A stretch of 64,000 nt of DNA from contig NZ_JAHQCS010000178.1 in NCBI RefSeq assembly GCF_019042215.1, positions 1-64,000 on the forward strand. The letters run 5' to 3'. The notes beneath the pieces are model-generated. The model made no database searches. It was given only the letters and a program-made list of their open reading frames with translations, and was not told where the DNA came from. This document shows, piece by piece, positions 25,343 to 34,425 of this stretch. How positions within the stretch are numbered: position 1 is the first letter of the stretch; every line of letters begins with the position of its first letter. This stretch comes from Evansella tamaricis. Lineage in GTDB: Bacteria; Bacillota; Bacilli; Bacillales; Salisediminibacteriaceae. Position numbers and translations under genes: made by a program.

Positions 25343-26317
25343 TTATTGAACCTTAACGTTTCTGAATACACCAGCAGATTTTTGCTTTTTAAGAACAACA
25401 GAAGTAACCATTTCAACTTCACCAGTTTTAACGGCACCTGGAGTACTGAAATCAGGAAGGAAGTATGTGACTAAGTCTTGATTAGCAAGAGATACACCAT
25501 GGAATGCATCCATACCAAAACGAACAGCATAAATATCAGTTAATCCTGTTACAGAATCACCAACAGTACGAGTTTCAATTTTTACTACCGGATTGTTAGA
25601 TCCTGCTTTTGCTCCTAAGTCAACTAGAGGAATACCGTCATAAGCAGATACCTTACGACCAAAAGCATCCTCAGATTGAGTTAAGTAACTTGATCTACGT
25701 GCTACTTGCTTAATACGAGCGATTAGCTTAGAGTTACCAGCAATTACTGACGGCTTTTCATCCAATTCAGCTAACCAGTTCTCAAACTCATCTAAGAACA
25801 CCTTGTAATTGGAGTCAATTGCTGAACTAGTAGATAAGTCAATAATTCCATCTGTGTGATATTCAGTAGAGGAACCAGTAACAGCCACGTCTAAACCATC
25901 GAAAGAATCTTCATTCTCTGCAACGGAACCATTGATAACTGTATCATGGAATAAAGCACGTGCTGCCTTTACTTTTTGTGCTAATTGGAATTGGAATTCA
26001 TCTACAAGACCACCAGTATTAGCAACGATACGATCAATATTGAAGCTTCCACCTAGAGGCTTTAATTCAGTCACAAAGCGCTTTTTAGTTGCTTCGCTGT
26101 TAGCGTACTCTTGATTGATTTTACGGAAATCTGCACCGGATTCAGCTAATACACGTGTATAACCATAAGTTAGTGTACCTCCGCTAGTTCCTGGTGTTAC
26201 CGCATCATCGAATTGAATGTTATCTAAGATGTAAGAACTCTTACGAAACTCATCAATTACCCCTTTTTGAATATCGTCCTGTGTGTTTAATTTTGCTTGT
26301 TCTAATGTTACTGCCAT
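25343..26317 (-). CDS. Major capsid protein
   Basis: 324 aa. N-terminal arm MAVTLEQAKLNTQDDIQKGV, then ADFRKINQEYANSEATKKRFVTEL (E-loop-like region) and PSVIAGNSKLIARIKQVAR near the centre, the pattern of HK97-fold capsids. It follows the scaffold gene and precedes the connectors. No protease gene is seen, consistent with a scaffold-dependent head like that of SPP1-type phages. Confidence 0.88.
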   Translation of the reverse strand: MAVTLEQAKLNTQDDIQKGVIDEFRKSSYILDNIQFDDAVTPGTSGGTLTYGYTRVLAESGADFRKINQEYANSEATKKRFVTELKPLGGSFNIDRIVANTGGLVDEFQFQLAQKVKAARALFHDTVINGSVAENEDSFDGLDVAVTGSSTEYHTDGIIDLSTSSAIDSNYKVFLDEFENWLAELDEKPSVIAGNSKLIARIKQVARRSSYLTQSEDAFGRKVSAYDGIPLVDLGAKAGSNNPVVKIETRTVGDSVTGLTDIYAVRFGMDAFHGVSLANQDLVTYFLPDFSTPGAVKTGEVEMVTSVVLKKQKSAGVFRNVKVQ

Positions 26318-26349
26318 AATTTAACAACTCCCTTTTCGTTTTATAGTTT

Positions 26350-26934
26350 TTATTTTGTTTTAAATGCTTTCGCCAACGCATCGGCAAAACTTGTCTGAGT
26401 GGTATTGCTACCATCTGGATTATTACCTTGATTACCAAATGACTGAGGATTTTCTTTTTTGAATAATCCTTTTGAAATTGCATTTTCTATCCATTTAAGT
26501 TGTTCTAATTCACTACCGGAAGGTACTAAATCTTTAAACTCCTTTGGAATAGCTTCTTTCTTTGCCTTTAAAATTTCTTCAAAGGTTTCTTTGTACTGTT
26601 TGTAATCTTGCTCTAATGGGTCATGCTTAGATTTCAAGTCATTGTACAAAGACTCAAACTCACCCTGTTTTTTCTTTGCTTCATCTTCAGCTTTTTGTTG
26701 TGCTGCTTTGAAATCATCTAACTCTTTTTTCATAGCCTTATAATTATCATTCACTTCTTTAAATCTTTCGTAAGGAATCATATTCTCGGTGTTTTTCGTC
26801 CCCTCAGACGAGTTTGAATTCCCACTTTGATTATTTGAATTTGTATTATTAGGTTCATTATTTTGGTTATTAGAAGCTCCACCGCTACCACCTTCAGCAT
26901 TGAAAAAACGAATTTGTTTGTTAAAAATAAACAT
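26350..26934 (-). CDS. Capsid scaffolding protein
   Basis: 194 aa. An Asn/Ser-rich disordered N-terminus is followed by a long charged coiled coil (FKEVNDNYKAMKKELDDFKAA ...), DLVPSGSELEQLKWIENAI, and a C-terminal SFADALAKAFKTK, all typical of phage scaffold proteins. The start at 26934 follows GGAG; the upstream extension is rejected. It lies directly before the major capsid gene. Confidence 0.85.
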   Translation of the reverse strand: MFIFNKQIRFFNAEGGSGGASNNQNNEPNNTNSNNQSGNSNSSEGTKNTENMIPYERFKEVNDNYKAMKKELDDFKAAQQKAEDEAKKKQGEFESLYNDLKSKHDPLEQDYKQYKETFEEILKAKKEAIPKEFKDLVPSGSELEQLKWIENAISKGLFKKENPQSFGNQGNNPDGSNTTQTSFADALAKAFKTK

Positions 26935-27006
26935 AAAAATATCACTCCATTTCCCATTTTTACGTCTTATGTGACGAGATTTTTTAAAACATAAAAAATA
27001 CACCAA

Positions 27007-27924
27007 CTAATGACGTTGATGATACAATTCTTTATTTAAATCTTTAATTGTACGATTCTGATATTTCGTACTAATAATAATTCCTTCATCTCCCCTCATA
27101 CGTGCTAATTCTGGCATATAGGAAAGGAATACATGTCTACAATTTGGATGTAAATTTTCATACGGCTGGTTAGGTAAACTTTTGATTGAAGGATACATAG
27201 GATGATTTCCCTTAATGCTCCAAACCGTATTTTCATATGCACCACACCAACATGTACTATTATGTGAAGAAATACGAATAAGCCCAAAGTTTTCATTACT
27301 TGGGTACTTATCTTGATATTCTTCTAATCTATTCATTGTCCCACGATTATGTAAGGTACGAGACTTAGAACGAACTAACATGGATGAATAATCTTCTATT
27401 TTCCAATGCTTCCCACCTGCATCCACAAACGAGGTAACACCTTGAGAAACTAAAGCATCTTTTAATTGCTTTTTTGTTTTCTTGTAGTCTTGACCTGTTA
27501 TAGTCTGCATGGTTAATAGTTCACTTGCATTGGAACGAATGATTCTTTTTGCTTCCTCATTCATAAAGGCAGTATTTTTGGCTAAGTCAGTATATGTATT
27601 CCTACTTGCATTAGCAATAGCATGTTTATGAAGTACTATTTGCTCCCCTCTAATAACATTCACACCGTTTAAATATGCAAAGTCTGTATCAATGTTATGT
27701 AAAGACAATAAATAATACTCTGGTAATACATCATACGACCATTTATAAGCCTCTTCATCCAAATGTTTCAATTCCAACTGTATTTCTCTAAGAATAGAAC
27801 GTGCTTGACGTTCACTTAATCCCCTGTCTATTTGCTCTTCTAACAATTCCAGTATAGAGATATAGGATATCTTGTAATCATTAACTAGTTTGTTTGATTC
27901 CCTATCCAACTTATCAATGCTCAT
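27007..27924 (-). CDS. Minor capsid / head morphogenesis protein (MuF-like)
   Basis: 305 aa. The C-terminal half carries MLVRSKSRTLHNRGTMNRLEEY, NSTCWCGAYENTVWSI and LHPNCRHVFLSYMPEL, the C-x-C...HPNC-H pattern of phage minor capsid/MuF-type proteins packaged with the head. It lies directly after the portal gene, in the expected place. No toxin domain is fused. Confidence 0.85.
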   Translation of the reverse strand: MSIDKLDRESNKLVNDYKISYISILELLEEQIDRGLSERQARSILREIQLELKHLDEEAYKWSYDVLPEYYLLSLHNIDTDFAYLNGVNVIRGEQIVLHKHAIANASRNTYTDLAKNTAFMNEEAKRIIRSNASELLTMQTITGQDYKKTKKQLKDALVSQGVTSFVDAGGKHWKIEDYSSMLVRSKSRTLHNRGTMNRLEEYQDKYPSNENFGLIRISSHNSTCWCGAYENTVWSIKGNHPMYPSIKSLPNQPYENLHPNCRHVFLSYMPELARMRGDEGIIISTKYQNRTIKDLNKELYHQRH

Positions 27925-27926
27925 TA

Positions 27927-29276
27927 TTAAGTACCACCTGTAGGTTGAGTAGGATCTGTCATAAACGTTAGATTGTTAATTTCATTCTGTTCATTAATGA
28001 TTTCTAAGAATTCCTCTTCTACTTGTTTACTGGTGTAGTGAGGATTCAAACGAGAAATAGAAGATTTTATAGAACTTGTTTTACTTGTCACCTTTAATTG
28101 CTCTGATTGTGCCATTTCATAAAAATCAGTAGGAATATTTAACTTTAATTCCACATTTGGAATGGCCGGAGTATATTTTCCATTTCCAGCAATCACCTGT
28201 AATTGTTGAGCTTTATACAATATCTTCTTTAATGCTTCTCTCCAATATGTATGGGAACGTGTCACCATACATTGAGTACGCCATGACTTTAGTAATAACG
28301 CTCTACCTGAAGCCTGAGAAGTATTATCTAAACCATATAAAGCTGGTGCAAGTGGTGATACATAACTTAAAGCCTTAAAAATAATATCTTCAATAAACTT
28401 AAAATTGGCATCAGCACTCCATTCCCAAGTGATATAACCTGGAGGCTTTTCACCTTTTCCATGATCAACAGGATATGCCTTCCCACCACTTTCAAAATTC
28501 CCATCATCTTCAAAGAAAGAAGGATCAGCATACATATTAGGATCTGAATGCCTATCTAATATATCTGCAATTTGAGTTACACGATGGTTTAAAGAATCAA
28601 ATAAAGGTGTTAATGCTTTATACATGGAATCTCCCCAAAAGTTTGAACCGTTACGAATTAAAGGAACATAGGTTAATGGTGATTCTGTTAATTTCGTATT
28701 AATGGATGTGCTTTCACCTACTAACTTTTCAATTTTATTACTTTTGAATAGATAAGTAGCTGTAGTTACCCAATATTCACCATTCCTCTTTTCATACGTT
28801 TCAGTAAACACGTATTCCCTTTTATTCTCCACGAATGGAAAAGCGAGGGTTTCTAATTCGATTTTACGTTTATCAAACTTGGAAAACTTAGGAAAATAGA
28901 AATCTGGCTCAACATAGGATATTTTAGAAACTCCCTCATCAAGATAATTCTTGAATACGACACCACCTTTATAGGCTGTGCTTAGAGAAGCTTCTGACAA
29001 CATCATATCTAAACTATTGTTTTCAATAATGTCATCTAAAGCCTTATCTGCTTCCTCATTATCCTTAGCAAAAGCATTAATAGGAGTACTAAAAGCCATA
29101 TCTGAATACAGAATAGCCACTTCACGAGGCAAAGCAATTGCAAGAAGTGGATGAGTACCGATATTATTCAATTTTCTTAGTTTTAACCACGCATCCTCAT
29201 TATTACTAAACATATTCTCATAATCTTTGTATGTAATATGTCTATCTGTCCCAAATTTAACATGACTTAAATCCAT
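27927..29276 (-). CDS. Portal protein
   Basis: 449 aa. The N-terminal LPREVAILYSDMAFSTPINA, central NFWGDSMYKALTPLFDSLNHRVTQIADIL and ALYGLDNTSQASGRALLLKS are typical of Firmicute phage portals, the dodecameric DNA gate at the head vertex. Position between terL and the minor capsid gene agrees. Confidence 0.9.
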   Translation of the reverse strand: MDLSHVKFGTDRHITYKDYENMFSNNEDAWLKLRKLNNIGTHPLLAIALPREVAILYSDMAFSTPINAFAKDNEEADKALDDIIENNSLDMMLSEASLSTAYKGGVVFKNYLDEGVSKISYVEPDFYFPKFSKFDKRKIELETLAFPFVENKREYVFTETYEKRNGEYWVTTATYLFKSNKIEKLVGESTSINTKLTESPLTYVPLIRNGSNFWGDSMYKALTPLFDSLNHRVTQIADILDRHSDPNMYADPSFFEDDGNFESGGKAYPVDHGKGEKPPGYITWEWSADANFKFIEDIIFKALSYVSPLAPALYGLDNTSQASGRALLLKSWRTQCMVTRSHTYWREALKKILYKAQQLQVIAGNGKYTPAIPNVELKLNIPTDFYEMAQSEQLKVTSKTSSIKSSISRLNPHYTSKQVEEEFLEIINEQNEINNLTFMTDPTQPTGGT

Positions 29277-29289
29277 TCATTCACCTCCT

Positions 29290-30915
29290 TTACCAGCCAA
29301 CTGGTTTATTGTATATCTTCTTAGGTTTCTTGATACCTTCCACTAATTCATAAGATAATTGAAGCACGTCTGGTGCATCATCATTTTTGGCTCCATAATG
29401 ATAATCTTCAACTTGTTTATTAAAAGAGACACAATCACGATTAAATAATATTTCCCCACGCGTGACAAATGGCTCTAAATTCATGATACGAGCATGTTTG
29501 TTGGTACGTGGCTTCACATTTTTAACTAATACGTGGTACATTTCCTCTTCTTTTAACTTTTGCCTCAAATCATCCGCTATATATTCTTGGAATAGCACTG
29601 ACTCAAAGCCAATTGTAGTAATGGAAGGATACTTTTTACATAAATCAATAATCATTTTAATTAGTTCATTTGGTGGAACTTTATGTAACTGCCCATCTAT
29701 CACATATTTACGTGTCGTTTGCTTATGTTTGGCCAATACACATAGAGCAGAATAGTCTGCTTTACTTGTTTTACCCATAGATGGATCGACACCTAACACA
29801 ACCTCCATTTCATCTAATCGAGGTAACGTTTCAAAAGTTTGTAAGGATTTCAGAATATAATTTTCACTTGATGTAGGTTGATTCTGATCCTCTTTCCAAA
29901 AGGCTGCTTCCCCTGACTTTTCACGTTCTAACATGATGTTATAATAAGCACCTTTGTATTTAACCTCATTCTCTGGGAATCTACCTTCCCATAAGACTTC
30001 TACACCGTCTAACATGGCTTCTTTATTCTCACAGTAGAATGAATAAGCATCGTCCATCCTATTGGGATTTTCTAAGTTACGATAAATGGAACGCCATTCG
30101 TCCCATAAATGTTCATTTTTAGGGAAACTTTTCACACATTGATAAAAGAGTGTTTTCCATGATGGTTCATTCATGACACGTGCCAAAAGTGAATTCTGTG
30201 ATAATAATGTACCAATGTAAAACATATCCGTTTTATAGAAACCTAGTCGAGATATTTCATCACGAAAAGCACCTTCTAGTTTTTTCTGTAATGATTCAGA
30301 TTCCATTACTTTCTTATCTTCTAAGTCATCTAATATGATTAAATCTGGACGTGTGTTTTTATTTAAACCTCTTAATCCACTTTGCCAACCGGAACAAGCA
30401 ACCCATACACCGTGTATCGTTTCCAATCCATCTGCATTCCATGTTCTTTTTTTATCACGTTGTATACCAAAGTCTTCAATAACTTCCGGTGATTCTAACA
30501 TACGTTGAATTTTCGTTAAAAAGTTTGCAGAAATATCTCCATTAGCAGATATGAATAAGATGTAACTTTTACGTTGATACACGGCTGCCCATGCTGGAAT
30601 TGCTAATGAAGAGATGGTACTTTTACCGTGTGAACGTGGTGCAACTACAGCTAAGTTTTCTTTTGCATTAGATTCTATTCCATTTTTTAGAGTGGATAAT
30701 ATTTCTTGTGCATAGTCCCCAAAGTCTAGTTTAAATTGATCATGGATATATGCTTTACAAAAGTATTCAATATCTATTTCCCCTAACATTTTACGTAAAC
30801 CATTTGTACCAGTAAGGGGATAATTAGTGACTAATTCCTCTATTTCATCATCAGAAAAGTGACGAGATAGATAATTGTAAAGTAAGTCTATTTGTTCATC
30901 GTTTAATTGCTTCAT
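29290..30915 (-). CDS. terL: Terminase large subunit
   Basis: 541 aa DNA-packaging motor. Walker A-like VVAPRSHGKST near residue 88 and Walker B LIILDDLED give the ATPase. VVLGVDPSMGKTSKADYSA, TIGFESVLFQEY and KNDDAPDVLQLSY supply the RNase H-like nuclease acidic residues. It should pair with the small subunit at 31869-32273 and dock on the portal encoded next. Confidence 0.93.
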   Translation of the reverse strand: MKQLNDEQIDLLYNYLSRHFSDDEIEELVTNYPLTGTNGLRKMLGEIDIEYFCKAYIHDQFKLDFGDYAQEILSTLKNGIESNAKENLAVVAPRSHGKSTISSLAIPAWAAVYQRKSYILFISANGDISANFLTKIQRMLESPEVIEDFGIQRDKKRTWNADGLETIHGVWVACSGWQSGLRGLNKNTRPDLIILDDLEDKKVMESESLQKKLEGAFRDEISRLGFYKTDMFYIGTLLSQNSLLARVMNEPSWKTLFYQCVKSFPKNEHLWDEWRSIYRNLENPNRMDDAYSFYCENKEAMLDGVEVLWEGRFPENEVKYKGAYYNIMLEREKSGEAAFWKEDQNQPTSSENYILKSLQTFETLPRLDEMEVVLGVDPSMGKTSKADYSALCVLAKHKQTTRKYVIDGQLHKVPPNELIKMIIDLCKKYPSITTIGFESVLFQEYIADDLRQKLKEEEMYHVLVKNVKPRTNKHARIMNLEPFVTRGEILFNRDCVSFNKQVEDYHYGAKNDDAPDVLQLSYELVEGIKKPKKIYNKPVGW

Positions 30916-30984
30916 TTTTTCACCTACCTTTTTCTAAAACTTCCGAATTACTGAGACATAGTGAGTATTTTTAAGCGACTTAGA

Positions 30985-31035
30985 CCCCCAAAATCGGCAG
31001 GACGAAATAAAGGGTGGGGGGTGTCGAATTATGTC
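30985..31035. other. G-rich stretch upstream of terL (possible cos/pac region)
   Basis: The non-coding gap before terL contains CCCCCAAAATCGGCAGG and GGGTGGGGGGTG, the only strongly G/C-skewed segment in this part of the element. Packaging sites often lie near the terminase genes; the assignment is a guess. Confidence 0.25.
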
Positions 31036-31107
31036 GTTTTATGTAACACGAACATATATTCTATTATCAGACAAAGAAAAAAGATAATCACATCTTTAGT
31101 GATCATC

Positions 31108-31689
31108 CTAGTCAAATACGCTAAATGTTTTTAATGTATTGTTTGTTTCTTCTTTGGTGATACCTATATACCTTAGTGTAATATCTGGTGTGCTGTGGTT
31201 AAGTATCTCTTGTAACATTGCAATATCCTTTGTGGCCTTGTAGAACCAGTACCCAAATGTTTTTCTTAGTGTATGATTCCCAACGTTATCAACTCCTGCA
31301 AAGTCTGCTGCTTTATTCAACTGTCTATACGCTTGAGTAGGTGAAATAGCCTTATCACCTTTTCTACTAGGGAATAACCATTGACTTTCTAATGTATAAG
31401 CATATTCAAATACCTCATTAAAACATTTTCCTATATAAATATCTCTAATCTTCTTTGTTTTACCTTCTTTTGCCCTCAATATCTTCTCACGCTTCGTTTT
31501 AAGGTTAAGTATTTGATTCCTCTTTAGTTTCAATAGATCACCTACACGTAAACCAGTTTCACAACCTAAGATAAATAAGATGTAATCACGCTCTGAACAA
31601 TGTCTTTTTAATGCCCATTTCATATCCTCTAACTGCTGTTTGTCTCTAATTGGCTGAACATCCTTAATGTGATTAGGATTCTTATTCAT
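31108..31689 (-). CDS. Tyrosine recombinase domain protein (short form)
   Basis: 193 aa, catalytic domain only, without the N-terminal core-binding domain. The active-site set is intact: Arg in GCETGLRVGDLLKL, H-x-x-R in HTLRKTFGYWFY, His in LNHSTPDITLRYIG and the Tyr in RYIG. Such short recombinases lie beside terminase genes in Bacillus phages. It sits between terS and terL and is not the element's main integrase. Its role may be dimer resolution or regulation. Confidence 0.85.
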   Translation of the reverse strand: MNKNPNHIKDVQPIRDKQQLEDMKWALKRHCSERDYILFILGCETGLRVGDLLKLKRNQILNLKTKREKILRAKEGKTKKIRDIYIGKCFNEVFEYAYTLESQWLFPSRKGDKAISPTQAYRQLNKAADFAGVDNVGNHTLRKTFGYWFYKATKDIAMLQEILNHSTPDITLRYIGITKEETNNTLKTFSVFD

Positions 31690-31868
31690 GATATACTCCT
31701 TCCAACGTCAATAAAATAAACGTTTTGAATGTATGTTTTTTTAATTAAATAGAGTATATCATGAATTTTATAACAAATCCACTGTTTTCAATGTTTTGAA
31801 TGTATGTTTTTATTTAAAAAGATACATTCAATAAAAGCAAATAAAAAAGACACGATAAAAACTTTCTT

Positions 31869-32273
31869 TTATTCGCTTTCTAGCTGCTTCTTTTTCTTGA
31901 TCTTCTCTAATAATACATTCTTAGTATCGCTATCATCGTTCTTAATTTCCAGTTTTTCTGCTTCTTTAAGCCCTCCAAGGCTCAATAATTCCTTAATGGA
32001 GTTTACCCTGGCATTAGCATTTTCATTGTCTTTACCAATATCCTCAAGCCATTTAATGTAACGAATAGCATTACTTTTAATGTTCTGCTTTAATATCTTT
32101 TCTTTATGATTTAAAGCCTCTTCTAACGCTTCATTAAATACTTTGTTTTCCTTTTTCCACTTATAATAAGTTGACCTTGGAACAGTAGACAATTCACATA
32201 TTTCAGTAATGCTTTTATCGGTGTTAACAATCATATCAATAACTTCTATTTGCTTATTATTCAACTTATCCGA
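31869..32273 (-). CDS. terS: Terminase small subunit-like HTH protein
   Basis: 134 aa. LNNKQIEVIDMIVNTDKSITEICELSTVPRSTYYKWKK is a helix-turn-helix of the phBC6A51/terminase small-subunit type, followed by a helical oligomerisation region. The start at 32273 follows GAGGTG. Its place upstream of terL suggests it recognises the packaging site. Confidence 0.75.
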   Translation of the reverse strand, partial: SDKLNNKQIEVIDMIVNTDKSITEICELSTVPRSTYYKWKKENKVFNEALEEALNHKEKILKQNIKSNAIRYIKWLEDIGKDNENANARVNSIKELLSLGGLKEAEKLEIKNDDSDTKNVLLEKIKKKKQLESE

Positions 32274-32335
32274 CATTTCTCGACACCTCGCTTTCATATA
32301 TCAAGAAATTTTGATATTGTTTATTTTTGTCCATG

Positions 32336-32845
32336 TTATTTACTATTTTTAGTAATATTAATTTTATACTTTATAGCTGCATAATCAATTACAGGCTTTA
32401 ACATCACATTCACTAAATCTGCATCTACTTCATACTTTTCACTCATTAATTCCACTAAATCTTTATAACGCTTATCATATGATTCTTCATCGGCTGACAA
32501 CAACCCTACTAGTTTCAATCCTATAAGCATTCCTAAATCTTGTGACTCACTTTCCCCACTCTCACCACTCATCTTTCTTAACTTATCCTTCGCTGCTCTA
32601 ATACCTTCAAAATCTGTTTTTACTGGCTCATATGTAAAAATATTTCTTATATCCTCTTCAATCAATTCCAATAGTTGATCATGAGTTTTATTTAAATACT
32701 TCTCAGCATCCACTCTCAATTCACCGTGTACCTTATGAAATCCCTTTTGAATAGAATAACTAATATTCACCGCTCTTAAATATTCCTCTTTAGCACCAAT
32801 AACACTATATACTTGCTCAATATTTTCAATTTTAATTTTACTCAT
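32336..32845 (-). CDS. Hypothetical protein with KTDFEGI motif
   Basis: 169 aa, helical. The mid-protein segment KTDFEGIRAAKDKLRKMSGE closely matches the C-terminus of the tail chaperone fusion (KTDFEGIKRAKQQLKAMSGG) 11 kb away; the rest of the two proteins differs. The start at 32845 has AGGAGG at 8 nt. It lies upstream of terS. No family recognised; the shared motif hints at a common binding partner. Confidence 0.7.
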   Translation of the reverse strand: MSKIKIENIEQVYSVIGAKEEYLRAVNISYSIQKGFHKVHGELRVDAEKYLNKTHDQLLELIEEDIRNIFTYEPVKTDFEGIRAAKDKLRKMSGESGESESQDLGMLIGLKLVGLLSADEESYDKRYKDLVELMSEKYEVDADLVNVMLKPVIDYAAIKYKINITKNSK

Positions 32846-32871
32846 TTTCATAACCTCCTAATTTTTCCAAA

Positions 32872-32896
32872 CAAAAAAGCACCCTAAATGGATGCT
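32872..32896 (-). terminator. Terminator after the 138-aa cassette gene
   Basis: AAGCATCC/GGGTGCTT stem with TTTTTTG on the minus strand, at the stop codon of the gene ending at 32896. Confidence 0.8.
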
Positions 32897-33312
32897 TAAC
32901 TATTAGTTAATAACCAATGGAATATTTCTTTAATTTTTTCGGAATAATCGAATTGGTAATACGAATTAGAATCACGATCACTAATTAAATTAATTCCTCT
33001 TTCATCGCTAAAATTCAAATGTGCAATTGTTTCACCATTACCAACTTCATTAATCTTAAAATTAATTAAATCTCCTATTAAATAAGTATCAACACTAACC
33101 GACTTATTTACTTCTTTAATTTCATAGATCATATCGTCAGTAAAGACAATAAATGATGATACATCATTATTTACAAGATTTTTAGGATATAAATGAGCAA
33201 TTGTCTTTTTCTCCTTAATTTTCAAAAGACATGGAAAAGCTCTTGCTGCATTAAAACTCCTTAGATCATTACCGTTAAAATTATTTTGCAGTTCATCCAA
33301 TGAAAAAAACAT
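32896..33312 (-). CDS. Hypothetical protein (cassette gene 1)
   Basis: 138 aa, beta-rich (AFPCLLKIKEKKTIAHLYP ... SSFIVFTDDMIYEIKEV ... INFKINEVGNGETIAHLNF), with a pattern like small PH-type domains. GGAGGTG precedes the ATG at 33312. It has its own leader and terminator, like its neighbour. No family named with confidence. Confidence 0.65.
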   Translation of the reverse strand: MFFSLDELQNNFNGNDLRSFNAARAFPCLLKIKEKKTIAHLYPKNLVNNDVSSFIVFTDDMIYEIKEVNKSVSVDTYLIGDLINFKINEVGNGETIAHLNFSDERGINLISDRDSNSYYQFDYSEKIKEIFHWLLTNS

Positions 33313-33318
33313 ATCAAT

Positions 33319-33355
33319 CACCTCCACCAAATATTTACTTAATCAATATTCGGCA
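33319..33355 (-). repeat. Duplicated cassette leader, copy 1
   Basis: On the minus strand it begins with TGCCGAAT, runs through AAGTAAAT and ends TTTGGTGGAGGTG; a close copy lies at 33811-33847. Each copy directly precedes a gene and contains its ribosome-binding site, so this may be a shared promoter-leader module. Confidence 0.7.
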
Positions 33356-33394
33356 TATAGAAACAAATACCTCTAAATTTCCAGACGAAAATAA

Positions 33395-33413
33395 AAAGTA
33401 CCCTTTATGGATG
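33395..33413 (-). terminator. Weak terminator after cassette gene 2
   Basis: AGCATCC/GGGTACT imperfect stem followed by TTTTTATTTT on the minus strand, directly behind the stop of the gene ending at 33414. Confidence 0.55.
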
Positions 33414-33806
33414 CTAATTCAATTTGTCCTCAAAAATTTCCTTTAGATATAAATCCAATAATTCAGTTGTAAACTCCGTTTTATGAACTTCGCTAAACAT
33501 TCTAAAGGTTTTATAATAAATAAAATCAATCTTAAGCCGACTGTCAGTTACAGTAAATCCATCTTTATCTTCTTTTATGGATAATATCTGATTACCAACA
33601 GTGATCTCAACATCCAAAAGATATCCTTCTTCTGTCATATTCATATCAAAAGATGAATAAATTATTTCACTTTTTAATTTACTTTGTAAATCTCTAAAGT
33701 ACATTCTAATCTGTTTAGCTACAGTTTCCCTATTAATGTTTTTTCTAGTTTCATCTGAAAATTTTGTTTTAACAGCTTGAATAAATTCATCTTTATAACT
33801 CATCAT
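33414..33806 (-). CDS. Hypothetical protein (cassette gene 2)
   Basis: 130 aa: helical first half (SYKDEFIQAVKTKFSDETRK ... VAKQIRMYFRDLQ), then beta strands (LLDVEITVGNQILSIKEDKD). It is preceded by the second copy of the repeated leader and followed by its own terminator. It is not obviously related in sequence to cassette gene 1. No family recognised. Confidence 0.65.
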   Translation of the reverse strand: MMSYKDEFIQAVKTKFSDETRKNINRETVAKQIRMYFRDLQSKLKSEIIYSSFDMNMTEEGYLLDVEITVGNQILSIKEDKDGFTVTDSRLKIDFIYYKTFRMFSEVHKTEFTTELLDLYLKEIFEDKLN

Positions 33807-33810
33807 TCAT

Positions 33811-33847
33811 CACCCTCCACCAAATTATTTACTTACAACATTCGGCA
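33811..33847 (-). repeat. Duplicated cassette leader, copy 2
   Basis: Minus strand TGCCGAAT ... AAGTAAAT ... TTTGGTGGAGGGTG, nearly the same as 33319-33355. It supplies the ribosome-binding site of the 130-aa gene. Confidence 0.7.
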
Positions 33848-33865
33848 AGGGTTAACAAATATCCT

Positions 33866-34093
33866 TTATTTTCCCAAATTAATTACTTCCACATCTCCAA
33901 CAATACTTTTTACTTCTTCTATATCCTTACTTATAACACATCCAAATTGACCATTAAAGAAGTTATCAGCTTTGTATGTATAAGGCCCATAATATTCACC
34001 GTGTTTTACAATTACAGTTTTTCTTTCTTCTCCCCACATTTTTACTATGTGTTGATGATCAATCTCTTTCCCCCAGGGTTTACTCATTACCAT
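33866..34093 (-). CDS. Hypothetical 75-aa protein
   Basis: MVMSKPWGKEIDHQHIVKMW, then short beta stretches (KTVIVKHGEYYGPYTYKADN). The start overlaps the previous gene by 14 nt; 34087 is an alternative ATG. No family recognised. Confidence 0.6.
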   Translation of the reverse strand: MVMSKPWGKEIDHQHIVKMWGEERKTVIVKHGEYYGPYTYKADNFFNGQFGCVISKDIEEVKSIVGDVEVINLGK

Positions 34094-34250
34094 ACTTCTC
34101 CTTTTCCACTTCTGCCATTCGTTCCCTTAACGCTTTATTTAGCTCACTATCATCATCCTCAAATGCTGCTTTAGCAAATAGTGCAAATGCTTCTGCCCCA
34201 GTATATTTACTCTTTCTTAACAGTGGACGCTGTTTAATACGCTCATACAT
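34080..34250 (-). CDS. Hypothetical 56-aa protein
   Basis: MYERIKQRPLLRKSKYTGAE ... LRERMAEVEKEKYGNE, basic then helical. It overlaps the next gene by 14 nt, and its coding frame carries that gene's ribosome-binding site (GGAGAAGT), which supports real translation. No family recognised. Confidence 0.55.
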   Translation of the reverse strand: MYERIKQRPLLRKSKYTGAEAFALFAKAAFEDDDSELNKALRERMAEVEKEKYGNE

Positions 34251-34255
34251 TTAAT

Positions 34256-34423
34256 TCACTCCTGATTCTTAATGTATTGTCTTTCAATATCTAAAATACA
34301 GTTATCTATCAACCTACAAACCTCCATAAAAAAATCAGCTTCCCATTTAAGAACATCCTCAACGGTAAACTGACTTCTACTCACGATTAATGCTATGTAG
34401 TCTAAAATTTCTTTACGCTGCAT
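34256..34423 (-). CDS. Hypothetical 55-aa protein
   Basis: MQRKEILDYIALIVSRSQFT ... EVCRLIDNCILDIERQYIKN, helical. The start at 34423 lies just past the stop of the preceding membrane-protein gene (TAATCATG), suggesting coupling; a longer start is less likely. No family recognised. Confidence 0.55.
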   Translation of the reverse strand: MQRKEILDYIALIVSRSQFTVEDVLKWEADFFMEVCRLIDNCILDIERQYIKNQE

Positions 34424-34425
34424 GA

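Noticed and set aside
26253-26483. 76-codon frame overlapping the scaffold and capsid genes
   Set aside because: It overlaps two well-supported genes in another frame and has no family features.
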